Part shown: piece after piece, positions 11,340 through 22,060 of the stretch
Position numbering within the stretch: the first letter of the stretch is position 1
Layout of the letters: every line of letters starts with the position of its first letter
Origin: Acanthosepion pharaonis
Lineage: Eukaryota > Mollusca > Cephalopoda > Sepiida > Sepiidae
Assembly (NCBI GenBank): GCA_903632075.3
Contig: CAHIKZ030000028.1
Coordinates: forward strand, 111,001-175,000
Length of the DNA stretch: 64,000 bases
Direction: 5' to 3'
Program-made: the position numbers and the translations under genes
The notes under the pieces: model-generated
Databases searched by the model: none
The model's input: only the letters and a program-made list of their open reading frames with translations
What the model was told of the DNA's origin: nothing

Positions 11340-12394
11340 TGTACAGCCAATAAGTAGTTTTGTTTATTTTTGAAAACAGAACATAGAAAATGAAATTGAT
11401 AAGAACTCTGAAAAAAAAAAAAAAAAAATGCTTATGTTGAAATGCATGCTAAGCTGAAATGCCTTTAGGTGAGATTGAACTCTCAACCTCCTGCACTGAT
11501 GCCAGCAATAATCAAAAGAGAAATAAAACAGCCAAAAAAAGAAAAAAAAAAGAGGAAAAAGTTCAAATCAGAAAGCAATTTTAAAATCATTTGAAGCAAA
11601 GCCTTTTTGTCTCATTCTAGAAAAGCTTATGAGAAAAGCTGTATGCTGAGGGAAAAATTGACTTTTAGGACTGACCCATCAATTGTGTGTGTATGTCTGT
11701 TTGCATGGGTATAAGAGAAAAATGTATATAAAATGTATTAAAAGATCAGAAAAGAATACACAAATAATAAAAGGGACTTCAAATTAAACTTCAGGCAGTT
11801 ATGTGTCACCAGAACCTTCATGATCATAATTTTAACCTAGAAAGCTGAAAATATAACTGAAAATGCCATTAGCTACAAATACCTAACAATTAATTTATGT
11901 CTAGGCTATTTCAGTTTGTCATCTGTTCTCTCAAAATTTGTACTGAAACAATGTAGGATACAAAAAACTTAAAACAAATGAACATATAGATGAATAAAAA
12001 ATTCTGACTTTAAATTATTTAAAATCTAATTTCTAAAATGATACAATTAAAGTAAATTTGAAATAGTCATCTGCTTAATGCGACTCACGTTTTGTCTTTC
12101 TAATGTAGATTTGGTGAAATAATTTTTTTTTTTCTGATGGCACCAATTCAAAACATGCCAAAATAGAAGTTTTCCAAATTGTCTTCTATATTTATCAAGA
12201 TCAGAAAATGCAAAATTACTTGCAAGAGAAAACAATAATATATTGGAATAAATAAAAAAACTAAAAAAAAAAAGAAAAAAAAAGGGAATGATATAAGAAT
12301 TTTTAAATGGCATAAACTCAAAACTCAATTTGGACTATACTTAGCTTAATTTTGTTTTTTTTGCCATTTTAACTGAATCATAATTTCAATATTC
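11340..12394. other. Intron sequence, nothing recognised
   Basis: Contains A runs at about 11411 and 11535 and AT-rich unique-looking sequence. Confidence 0.5.
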
Positions 12395-12775
12395 TTTTAT
12401 GTGCCATATCTCTTCAGGACATGGGCAACCACGGTTCTCCACAACTTCACAATCCATACAAGTTTAGGAGATAGGTTACTTGCTGTTTCTCCCTGCCTTC
12501 AATAAATACTGTGAGTGTTAAATTCTCCAAGCCTTCTTTCCTCATTATTTGTTCCAGAAATTTCAGCTATTTCTTTGATTCTGAGTACAAGTGGCCTTCA
12601 TTTCCATTTTCCTTAAAACTTTCTTGTTGCTTATATATTCTGTCCTTGTTATTCTCAGCATCCTTCTGTAGAACCAAATCTCTGTTTCCTCAATTTTCCT
12701 CTTCATCTGTAAGGAAATTGTTCAGAGTTCACTGCCATATTATAGGATTATGGCAATATTTACTTAAATGAGGAG
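12395..12775 (-). mobile_element. LINE family B, C-terminal remnant, antisense
   Basis: The minus strand encodes pieces of the same post-RT domain as 6330-6855 (MKRKIEETEIWF-like, RRMLRI-like, then the tail with AWRTVVAH-like). Frames are broken. Confidence 0.7.
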
Positions 12776-12974
12776 ACCATCAAGAAGAGTTGCAGAAGAT
12801 TCCGATGTTGCATAGAGGCTGTGGTTGAAGCTAAAGGCGATTTTATTGAATAAATTTAATCTTTAGTATTTGAAGATATTTTTGTGTAATTTTGGTAAAC
12901 ATATCTCTTAAAATAAGATGTCAGTGTTATTTTCATTTTTGCGTAATTTAGACTACAATCCATCGTATCCATCA

Positions 12975-12977
<3 letters not shown>

Positions 12978-13014
<37 letters not shown>
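12978..13014. repeat. TA microsatellite
   Basis: About 37 bp. Confidence 0.95.
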
Positions 13015-13018
<4 letters not shown>

Positions 13019-13211
13019 ACACGCAAGAGCTGTGTAAACTTGCCACAGTATTTTGATTATCAAGCTTATCTCACAAGTCATTAATTCTCACTGGTTGTTC
13101 CACACCTGTGCCCTTGAATCAGGCTGTACTTAGAAAATACCTACTTTTTACAGTACAGTGAGTTGAAATACTAGTAAGTCATGATCATTATCATGAATTC
13201 TGTAACCCAAT

Positions 13212-13216
<5 letters not shown>

Positions 13217-13259
<43 letters not shown>
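13217..13259. repeat. TA microsatellite
   Basis: About 43 bp, 200 bp after the previous run. Confidence 0.95.
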
Positions 13260-13262
<3 letters not shown>

Positions 13263-13594
13263 AGTTATATCATCAGTGGGTGTGTCTTGAGCAAGATAAA
13301 ATCTAAAAATTGAAACATAATTCCACATTATTGGAAATTTCGGAAGTGAAATAAAGCTAAATAATTAGTGAAACACGTTAAATTTATCAAGATTTTCCAA
13401 CTTGTTTCTTATTTAATGACTTATTATAAGTGACTCTATGAAAATCTGAAGGTCAGAAATTTGTTATAAAAAATTGTTCAAATTATTACAGAAAATATTG
13501 TGTGCTAACACTGAAGTTTTGAAAAAGTGAAGTTGAAATGATCTGCTAAAAGCAACACAAAAAAGAATTAGTTCAATAACCAGTAATGACAATT

Positions 13595-14058
13595 TAATGA
13601 ACATTGTTAATGTTAAATCTAAAACAGCATGCAAATGACCAATGGTACATTAAACTGTACAAACTATCAAATAAAACAATTGTGCATACTTTTCCTTGCT
13701 CATATTGCAAGGTTATTTTTGGAAGGGGGTTCTGTAGATGTAATCTGCATTGAGTAGGTCACTGAGAGAAGTTGTTTGCAATAAGCAAGTGACCATGGCT
13801 ATACATTAAACAACCCAAATCATTGAGATGGGAAGGTATCTCTTACTTTCTCAGTGTCTGAATTGTTCACATGAAGAAGGCTGTAGAATGAATTGGCCAG
13901 AACATTCTGGTAATATAATCAACACAATGAGTGAGTCTGAAAAACTTTTTTTGAATGATTTGGATTACTTTTCAAGTGTTTAATAAACATTATAATATAG
14001 ACTTTGCTTAAAGTGCTCATTATTTCAGCAACTTCCTGACAAATTGACCTCAACCCCT
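13595..14058 (-). repeat. Right copy of the 460-bp dispersed repeat, inverted relative to 2515-2978
   Basis: The minus strand repeats the sequence at 2515-2978. Small differences include a TTTTTTTGAATG tract and an extra TAATATAATCAACACAATGAG stretch of a few bases. The 10.6 kb between the copies would form the loop of a large inverted repeat. Confidence 0.85.
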
Positions 14059-14677
14059 TATTTATTGCATGGGTGATATCTTCTTCATATTATCTTGCTA
14101 CTTTATATGTTAAAATTTTTATCACATTCCACAATTATTCTTCCTATAGGTTGCAATCAACCCGTAAAGCTTTTATCATGTTTTTCTACTTTTCACTGTC
14201 ACCAAATATTTCATTGAGATATTTAATTCTCCACAATAAGTATTTTCAAATAATAAAGAAACAAAAAACAAATTTCTATGGATTGTAGAGTGAGAAAAAC
14301 AACACTAAAAATGGAATCCATCTTGTAACCCATCAGCCCAATTCATCCATCAAGATTCTAAAGTATTAAGATAATTAAAAAAAAACAACAACAGATACTG
14401 GAAATTAAAAATCATCCTTTAGGTAATATCTATATTCAATTTATGTCCATTTTGCCAACCAGAGTTAAAATTTTTAGCCATGTAAAATAAAAAACATTAT
14501 TACAGATAAAAGATGTGGATGTTAATTCAAAGGGGACAACAAAGAATAGGCAGGTTGTTTTAAAGTTAAAGAGAAAAATGACTAATCCTTTTATAAGCAA
14601 AAAATAAAAATATTTCCTTATATATATGATAAAAATATAATTTTAAGGTATTCTATATTTATAGGTAAAAGTACTTA

Positions 14678-14680
<3 letters not shown>
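14059..14680. other. Intron sequence, nothing recognised
   Basis: AT-rich, no splice-bordered frame. Confidence 0.5.

Positions 14681-14681
<1 letters not shown>

Positions 14682-14715
<34 letters not shown>
14682..14715. repeat. AG microsatellite
   Basis: Pure AG run of about 34 bp. Confidence 0.95.
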
Positions 14716-14719
<4 letters not shown>

Positions 14720-14818
14720 AAAAGTGGACCACTGAAGTCAACACTGAGTAGTAACAGTGTTTCATGATTAAACGCAATTTTCAGACCATCAAGCTTAATA
14801 GTCTGATGGGCTGAAGAT

Positions 14819-15247
14819 ACCATAATCATTTCAGATTTCCAATAGGTGATCCATAACCATTTCAGATTCCCAATAGGCAATCCATAACCTTTTCATATTC
14901 CCAAAAGTCGATCCATAGCCATTTCATATTCCCAAAAGCCGATCCATAGCCATTTCAGATTCCCAAAAGCTGATCCATAACCTTTTCAGATTCATAATAG
15001 GCAATCCATAACCTTTTCAGATTCCCAATAGGCAGGACATAACCTTTTCAGATTCCCAATAGGCAGGACATAACCTTTTCAGATTCCCAATAGGCAGGAC
15101 ATAGACATTTCAGATTCCCAATAGGTGATCTGTAACCTTTTAAGATTCCCAAGAGATGATCCATAGCCATTTCAGATTTCCAATAGATGATCCATAACCA
15201 TTTCAGATTTCCAATAAGCAATCCATAACCTTTTCAGATTCCCAATA
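14819..15247. repeat. Minisatellite, 31-bp unit, about 14 copies
   Basis: The unit is close to CCATAACCATTTCAGATTCC followed by CAATAGGCAAT. Copies vary at a few positions, for example GGCAGGA in three adjacent units and AAAAGC in three others. Groups of like variants sit together, which points to local unit duplication. Confidence 0.93.
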
Positions 15248-15877
15248 TATCAAAAAAAAATAAAAATAAAATAAAATTAAATATCAGACCAGGCCCGTCT
15301 GTTCTGGAGAGTACAAACATTCATGGTCTTAGCTACTCTTACCTTTTATCTATTTCTTTCCTATTTCTGTTTTTAATTCTAATGTAACAAAAGAGTATCT
15401 TTTTATGTTTTTATATTAAAAAGAAAAATGCCTTACTTAAAAACTCAGCACCATTTTATAACATTTTTTTTTCAGAATTACAGAAAAAGACATTTTAAAT
15501 TACTTAGGAAGTGCTAAAATTGAACTTGCAAGGAATTTCTACAGAATTAAAAACTGTTACTGATAACCTTGAAAATATTAACATATTCAAAAGGTTTATT
15601 TTAGTAATATGTTGAGCAATACACGGGATATATTAAGAAAATAGGGGTAAAAAATAAATCATTGGTAGGCACACACATACACACACAAAAATAAGACTTT
15701 TTTTGTTTTTTAGAAAAGAACACCATGCTAAAATAAAGACAAGTTACTGAATGTTATTTGAAAAAAGGGGTTGGCTAATAATTATCTAATTGGTGATGCC
15801 AAACTGCATGTGTTGATGTGAGCAAAAAAAAAAAAGTAGGGGTTGGAATGAAGAAAAAAAAAAAAAGAAAGAATCAC
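15248..15877. other. Sequence downstream of the possible exon, nothing else recognised
   Basis: AT-rich, with A runs and a short CACACA stretch at about 15670. Confidence 0.5.
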
Positions 15878-16117
15878 AGTGTGATGATTGTTGAAAACAT
15901 CATCATCAGCAGCAGCATTATTGTTGTCATCATCATCATCGTCATCATCAAAGTCAGAGTCTGATTCAGCGAGGTGGGGGGGTGATGGTGAGTGGCCCGA
16001 GTCAACTTGACTGGGTTTGACACTTGACTGGGGCTCCAAGTCACCAGACTGACCCAGATCACTGGATGTCATGGAGCAACCTGAGTCCATGTTAACTGAA
16101 CATCCAGACCCCGAACC
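15878..16117 (-). CDS. Possible cassette or alternative first exon with Ser-rich and poly-Asp product
   Basis: A good acceptor (TTTATTTTCTGCACAG) on the minus strand opens a frame of 80 residues up to a weak candidate donor (CACACT followed by GTGATT). The product has GSGSGCSVNMDSGCSMTSSD, then a Ser/Pro/His-rich stretch, then a run of eight Asp, Asn and Ala runs and more Asp. It is phase 0 at both ends, so it could be inserted between the exons at 46222 and 3663 without shifting the frame. That would put an acidic insert just before the RA domain, where RASSF1 and RASSF3 have none. It might instead be a first exon using the ATG at 16090-16088, by analogy with the short RASSF1C isoform, which also has a Ser- and acid-rich start. 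The Asp run is a GAT/GAC microsatellite, so a chance open frame cannot be excluded. Confidence 0.42.
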
Positions 16118-17780
16118 CTGTGCAGAAAATAAACGTGAATAGTGAATGAACGAGTGCCAATGACAATCAGAAAAAAATTCCTTTTATATTTATATTTTTT
16201 TGGTCTCATACGCACTTGTAAACATACAAACACAATCCTGCAGTCATACAGTCATACGTACACATTTTCAAATTATATAGTGCCGAGGGAAATTATTTTA
16301 CATTTAAAGAAACAAGAGTGTTCTAGAAAACTAAGGTGCTTAATGTCAACAATTAAAGGGAGAGAAATCTTCTCAAAACTAAGCCTACTTATTTTGAGTG
16401 ACATTTTCCCTATAACCTTTTCTGTAAATAGATGTTGATTAATCTCATATTTGAAGTGATTTTGGTATTTTAAAAAGTAAGTTAGTTGACATTAACATTA
16501 TCAACATGACTTTTTATATGCCAACTTCAGCTTATACATAAGGTTTTTTAGAGTGGTCCACTCATAAAAACAAAATAGGGAGAATTTTTTCAAGGAATAC
16601 TTTTTGTAGAGTAACTATTCATTAGACATACATTTGTCATCATTGAAAAAATATTGATTTTTTTATTGATTTAGAAGGGGGAAGAGGTCTTGTTCATAAT
16701 ATTGTTAGTGAAAAAAACTCAATCCTTGACTTTTTCCAGAGTCATCAGACTTAGTTGTTATTTACAAATGTCAAGTATTTTTGCTTTTTTAATTTTTAAA
16801 TTTAATTTTTAAACCTTTTTTGCATGTGTTGAGGAGTTGGAAGCACATGCACAAAAATTTGAGATTAATGCTATTTATCTTAAATTAAGAATAAATGGAT
16901 ATATATAGTTTTGTTAATTTACATAAATTTCTGTTCTTTAATTAAAAAGAATGTATATATCTATTTGTTCTTTATTTAAGAGAAAGCTTTTTGTAAAAAA
17001 AAAAAAGGCTGTTTTCACATGCAGAACAGCTATGTCCTGATAACTCTATAAAAAGCCAGGGATTGATTTTACACTGTATTTAAAGGACCTCCAATTCTGA
17101 CAAATATATCTTGAGGAAGGTCTAATGAAAATTAATTTACAAAAATTATTTCTTTTTAATTTTTTCTCTTATTTCTTATGAGTGAACCAATCTACTTAAA
17201 TAGTGTTGGTTTTTTTTTTGTGTGTGGGGGGAGGGGTCATAAAAATATTTTTTTTAAAGAAAACCAAAGAATTTTCCAAATAAAATAACTTTTGTACTTT
17301 CTTTCACTTTGAAGAGAATAAGACTACTTTGAATTTAATGTACAATTTCTTGATTTCTTGTCAGGATGATGATTTAATAACTTAAATAATTTTTATGTTA
17401 TTTTATATAATTTCTGTTGTGATATGACAAATAAAAAACTCATGTAACTTAAAGGCTTTAAGTAATGTCTGTTTTTTATAAAATTATAGTCATATCGGCA
17501 TGATTATAATTATAGGCATGATTCTGAAGAGTCCTATGTCATATTTATCATCCATTTTGAATTTTATCATCCAGTCAATTTTATAGGGTTTTTCCTGTAC
17601 CTGGGCAGGAGAGTTAAAAATATAATGTTAGCTCAAGTTCAAATGGGGCTGCTTTCACCAGGCAATACCTTTCTTTCAAGAGAGAGCTAGGGCCATTACA
17701 TGACATCTGAGGAAACTCCAAGAGAAGAAGTGCCAAGATGTCTTGAGCAATTTTCTTCCCAGGTGAAATATATATATATA
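16118..17780. other. Intron sequence, nothing recognised
   Basis: AT-rich with poly-A and poly-T tracts. I saw no repeat shared with the rest of the window. Confidence 0.5.
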
Positions 17781-17781
17781 A

Positions 17782-17812
<31 letters not shown>

Positions 17813-17818
17813 TATATT
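17767..17818. repeat. Compound TA/AG microsatellite
   Basis: A short TA run is followed by about 28 bp of AG and then AGATAGATA. Confidence 0.9.
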
Positions 17819-17864
17819 ATGAAATGGACAAAGTCCGACAATTATTTTAAGACATTTTATGTTT

Positions 17865-18080
17865 ATGCATTCTTTTTATAGATACAAATATTTAAGTAAA
17901 TGCTCCATTTATAATAAACAGTATTAAACAACATTTACCGGCCTGAATGTCCGAGAAATTTTCATAGAAAATATTCGTCCTCTGAATGAAAATTTCTCGG
18001 ATATTGGTAAATGTTGTTTAATACTGTTTATTATAAACAGAGCATTTACTTAAATATTTGTATCTATAAAAAGAATGTAT
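17865..18080. repeat. Long foldback, arms about 95 bp
   Basis: ATTCTTTTTATAGATACAAA through AACAACATTTACC returns as its complement on the right, and the centre carries CGAGAAATTTTCAT and ATGAAAATTTCTCG. The arms are nearly identical. A TA run starts 20 bp to the right. Confidence 0.92.
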
Positions 18081-18096
18081 AAACATAAAATGTCTT

Positions 18097-18100
<4 letters not shown>

Positions 18101-18138
<38 letters not shown>
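18101..18138. repeat. TA microsatellite
   Basis: About 38 bp, between the foldback on its left and the hammerhead-like module on its right. Confidence 0.95.
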
Positions 18139-18141
<3 letters not shown>

Positions 18142-18207
18142 TATTAAATGCAACACATATATGAAAAATGGATAACAAAATCATCAGTTTATTTATCTCT
18201 TAAGTTT

Positions 18208-18262
18208 TTTCGGTCTGAAGAGTTGAATATATAGATATTCACGAGATTAATTATAACCGAAA
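18208..18262 (+). ncRNA. Candidate type I hammerhead ribozyme motif, best stem I in the window
   Basis: Stem I pairs TTTCGGT (18208-18214) with ACCGAAA (18256-18262), 7 bp. The core CTGAAGA spans 18215-18221. Stem II has a G22-C42 closing pair, one bulged U, then 7 bp (TGAAUAU with AUAUUCA) around loop AUAG. GAG follows at 18243-18245 where GAA is standard, so core A14 is G. Stem III is 2 bp (AU..AU) and the residue before stem I is A (AUA, an allowed NUH site). The A14G change may make it inactive. Whether it is transcribed is unknown. Confidence 0.55.
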
Positions 18263-18469
18263 TTAATATTTAAGTTTTATATATTGACTATTATTATTAT
18301 TATTATAATCTCCTGTAGTCTACAGTGAGCTTTTCCTGGATTAATATCCTCCTTGGAATTATACCTACCAATCACAAATTGGTAATATATGTGTGTGTAT
18401 GTGTAACATTTCAGATATAATTAAAAATATATATCTATCAAAAGGACAATATGACTAAAGATGAAAGAA

Positions 18470-18548
18470 AAACTTAGCCAATGTGTTTCATCTTCTGATG
18501 GACATCTGCCTTGATAAAATCCGTCAGAAGACGAAACATGGCAGCTAA
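18470..18548 (+). repeat. Foldback with UUGAUAA hammerhead-like module
   Basis: The left arm CTTAGCCAATGTGTTTCATC and the right arm GACGAAACATGGCAGCTAAG are inverted repeats around TCTGCCTTGATAAAA. On plus, stem I CTGCC (18506-18510) can pair with GGCAG (18540-18544). Core TTGATAA is at 18511-18517, and CGAAAC follows the hairpin. Both core positions 3 and 8 are changed compared with CUGAUGA. Confidence 0.6.
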
Positions 18549-18880
18549 GAAAAGTTTTCCTTTTGTCTTTATTCATATAAGTAAATTGCCAATGTACATT
18601 ACTTATGGTTATTACATACTGACTAATACAAAATACCAAGTGACCTTACCCATTGATATGAAAAGCCAAGGAATAAAAAGGGAATTATCTACCTTATACA
18701 TTAATGTTTTTCTTTCATCTCAGATCAATGTCCAAACAGACTTAATGCAATACTACTTTCAAAAGAAAGAAAATTAATCTTCACAAAAGGAGAAAAAGAT
18801 TAGCAAATGTTTCTTATTGTTTCTCTGCCAATGATGTTCTTGAAGTATCATATATTGTATATATTTATATATATATATAT

Positions 18881-18915
18881 AGAGAGAGAGAGAGATAAGA
18901 CAGAGAGGAGAGAGA
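18881..18915. repeat. AG-rich microsatellite after TA
   Basis: AG repeats with small breaks follow a short TA run at about 18866. Confidence 0.85.
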
Positions 18916-19099
18916 TGAAATAAATTTGAGTGCTAAAAAAAAAACAATGATATTGATAAGACTAATAATATTTATTAGGTCTTTAGACCAAATAGAATCA
19001 AGATGAGAAAAATTAAAACTTTTGAACATGCCTGTGTCCTTCCTCAATGAGAAATAAAAAATATAGTTGGACAGTCATTCTTTACTATATTTTCTTTAC

Positions 19100-19101
<2 letters not shown>

Positions 19102-19161
<60 letters not shown>
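19102..19161. repeat. TA microsatellite
   Basis: About 60 bp, immediately left of the foldback at 19190-19450. Confidence 0.95.
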
Positions 19162-19163
<2 letters not shown>

Positions 19164-19189
19164 TTCACTATTTCATATATATATTATAA

Positions 19190-19450
19190 ATTAATTGATT
19201 TAAAATATGTTTTTTTTCGCTACACAGTTCTAACCATGTTTCAAAAATGGAAGCTAAAAGCCACGAATTTAATTTTTTGTGATTAAATTAAAGACATTAG
19301 TTCCATATTCGTTTTGAGGATGAAATGGAACTAATGTCTTTAATTTAATCACAAAAATTAAATTTGTGGCTTTTTAGCTTCCATTTTTGAAACATGGTTA
19401 GAACTGTGTAGTGAAAAAAAACATATTTGAAATCAATTAATTTATAATAT
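19190..19450. repeat. Long foldback, arms about 110 bp
   Basis: The arms run from AATTGATTTAAAATATG through CACAGTTCTAACCATG and GACATTAGTTCCAT to a 30-bp centre, then back as the complement with few differences. A copy of tail repeat T (AATGCTCTGTAAATTTACAT then TTGAGCAC) follows. Confidence 0.92.
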
Positions 19451-19540
19451 TAATGCTCTGTAAATTTACATTGAGCACTATTTTCTAAAAATAAAAATAT
19501 CTATAAGAACACTGGATTATATATCTTGCTGTTCTTTCTT

Positions 19541-19546
<6 letters not shown>

Positions 19547-19585
<39 letters not shown>

Positions 19586-19600
19586 TTATTTATTTATTTA
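19547..19600. repeat. TA microsatellite grading into TTTA repeats
   Basis: About 34 bp of TA, then five TTTA units. Confidence 0.93.
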
Positions 19601-19624
19601 ACTATTATTCTCTAGCAGTTATCA

Positions 19625-19850
19625 GCATTGAATATGGCAACTATGAGCTGAGTTCAAATACAAAATCTTTTACATTCACTTAGCACTGATGCTCTTGAAA
19701 AAGGGATGAATTGATTTCCCACACCAGGTATGGAGTTAAATAGCAGATTAGTCTGTATTATTTAGCTTTGAGTAGCAACCAGTCTAGGAGAATAACAACT
19801 CTGAATTAAAACAAGTTGAGTAATGTGGTTAGCAAATCCACTCCACAAAA
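19625..19850 (+). mobile_element. SINE family 1, partial
   Basis: It has GAGTTCAAATAC at the B-box position, AAAGGGATGAATTGAT, GAGTTAAATAGCAG and AACCAGTCTAGGAGAATAAC. Confidence 0.65.
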
Positions 19851-19859
19851 ACCCATTTT

Positions 19860-20690
19860 TTCCTGAAACCATAGCAACATCATTTTGCATCATTGTGACC
19901 CAATGCTCCATGGGAAACTACAGGTATTATTCATTAATAAGTAATGTTGTATAAATACACAATCATGGACAACGGAAGAGATACAATATTGATCTGATTT
20001 TTTTCTTCTTCTAAATGACCAATAGAAATTGGACATATAGCAACAGGAAAATTCTATAAATCAATAATGTCAGTTCATAATAATGTCAATAATCTGTATC
20101 ATTGATCTCACTCTTTCTTTTACTTTCACTTTGTTCTAATTGTTTTTAATACTATCACTCTGTCTATATCCTTTTTTTTTTATCATACTCCTCCCCATCT
20201 AAAGAGACCTCTTCTTTGCATTTGTTACGTCTTATCTTCTATTATAAAGAACAAATCCATGATATTTCATCAGATAAAAATAGAAAAAAAATCTTTTGCT
20301 ATGACAAAGGTCAGGCAGAGAAAATGATCAGAAGTTAATGTAACTTTTGATTGTTTCCATCCACTGACCATTGTTAAAGATTTGGGAATAGAAACTGGAA
20401 AATAATCCTAAACTTCTGAAACATAGTCTTTAATGTTAAAAAAAGAAATGTAAACAACATTTTGAGTTATGTAAGCAAATAATACAAGAGGAATTGTTTT
20501 TTTTTTTATAATTTCTCATCTGATGTTTTCTTAACTGATCATTTCCAGTCATTTTGTAACAACAAGTTCTCAGAATTAACACAAATTAATAAATGATAAT
20601 TTATAAAAATCTTATTGACAGAGTTCATGCCTGCATTGAATGAAAAGGGATATTTTTTTAATAGCTCCATTAATTATACCTTTTCTGCCT
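19860..20690. other. Intron sequence, nothing recognised
   Basis: AT-rich, without a supported exon. Confidence 0.5.
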
Positions 20691-20744
20691 TCCATCAGCA
20701 TGACTGATACGGACCTCCAGAAAAGTGGCTCATAGCATTTTCTT

Positions 20745-21425
20745 GGGTTAGTATTCTCAGTTGACATGAAATGGAAACACTATATTAGATCCATTGCTAG
20801 GTCAACTGCCAGGAAGGTCAGTTCACTGTGCCATGCTAGACAGCTTATCTCTCCAAAGTCTATCTTATATATCTATAAGTTTACCATTTGTCCGATTAGA
20901 ATATTGCTGCCACATATGGCCTGGTGTTCTTGCTATCTATCTAATGCTCTTTGATAAAATCCAAAGAAGAATCAGCAATATTAGTGGTCCCGATCTGGTG
21001 TCTTGGCTTCAGTTACTTTTCCACTGCTGTAAGGTTGCCTCCCTGTGTCTTTTCTATAAATATTTTCATGGTAATTGTTCAGATGAGCTTTTCACTATGG
21101 TGACTAGACTCTATGAATTTAAATGCACTACTAGACTGGCAACAAGGTCTCACCAATTTACTGTGAATTCTATGCTAACAGTTTCTTTTCTCACACTTCT
21201 TGCTTGTGGAACTCCTTTTCATCTTCATGCTTTCCAGCTAACTTTAATCTACAAAATCTTAAATGGAATGTCAATTACTATCTGCTGTCCTGATTACTCT
21301 TTCTCTGTTCTTTCTCCTTAGCAATATTCCGGTTTCTAAATCTTCCACATCCAATAACCCCCTGCATCTCAGTGGCTTTACTACCTTGCTTGGGGGTGAA
21401 CTTGCTTACAAAAAACAAAACAAAA
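20745..21425 (+). pseudogene. LINE family A reverse-transcriptase C-terminus, longest copy in the window
   Basis: Two overlapping frames together give RSIARSTARKVSSLCHARQL, then YISISLPFVRLEYCCHIWPG, DKIQRRISNISGPDLVSWLQ, ASLCLFYKYFHGNCSDELFT and TTRLATRSHQFTV. This is the thumb and C-terminal region of a jockey-like LINE reverse transcriptase, with the EYCCHIWPG and FYKYFHGNCSDEL motifs. At least one frameshift separates the two frames near 20800-20950, and the tail ends near 21400 at CTTGGGGGTGAA. It is a 5'-truncated dead insertion. Confidence 0.85.
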
Positions 21426-21639
21426 AAACTTTAATGAAAGCTAACTCATTCTTCTGTTTTAGTGAGATAATACTTTTTTTTTTAAATTTCTATAATTATT
21501 TTAATTCTTTAATTAAAAACAAATTAGCTTCAAATGAACATTATTTTTATCTCAGTATGTGGGTGAGGGGTAAGAGAGTGTGAAATAAAAACAAGTAATA
21601 AAGTTCTATGCAAATGTCTGGGGGTGACTAATTATTTAC

Positions 21640-21800
21640 ATCATTTACATTTAGACGAATGCCTTTATCTTTGTTGTTATTAACACAATATTTCAACTAT
21701 TATACCCCCAGGCTTTCTTCAGGTGTCTGTTAATCTGAGTAAACTTCAGGTAATTTTGAACTGAACCCTTTATTCAATCTTCAGGATTAGACTGTTCTTA
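21640..21800 (+). repeat. Repeat family C, single arm
   Basis: TTTATCTTTGTTGTTATTAACAC, AATATTTCAACTATTATACC, CTTTCTTCAGGTGTCTG and TTTTGAACTGAACCCTTTAT match the family order. Confidence 0.65.
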
Positions 21801-21837
21801 TTGGCATTTTATTCTTTAAATAACATGTATGTTGGAT

Positions 21838-22060
21838 ATGTGAGTAGCGTATTGGTTAGTCGCTTGGAAAGAGAAATCATTGAGGCAAATTCAAATTCCG
21901 TCTATATACCCATGTGTTCCTCTCTTGGGTATGGGTTAAATAACAAGGCAGATAGGGCTCACTAACTGTGGTTGGCAACCAGTCTAGGAGAAAGACAAGT
22001 TTGAATTCAAAGCCATATATAACCCTGGCAATGTACATACTATATCATCATTGCAAAGAT
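21838..22060 (+). mobile_element. SINE family 1
   Basis: The head includes GAGTAGCGTATTGGTTAGTC and TTCAAATTCCGTC (B box). The body ends in GGCAACCAGTCTAGGAGAAA. Confidence 0.7.

Noticed and set aside
14819..15247. Regular repeats resembling a CRISPR array
   Set aside because: The units are contiguous with no unique spacers, and the genome is eukaryotic. It is a minisatellite.
17940..18000. Core-like CTCTGAATGAAAATTTC word in the 17865 foldback
   Set aside because: No GAA or stem III follows at the right place.
20720..21320. Two overlapping frames as a functional gene
   Set aside because: They are the two sides of a frameshift in a LINE reverse transcriptase C-terminus.
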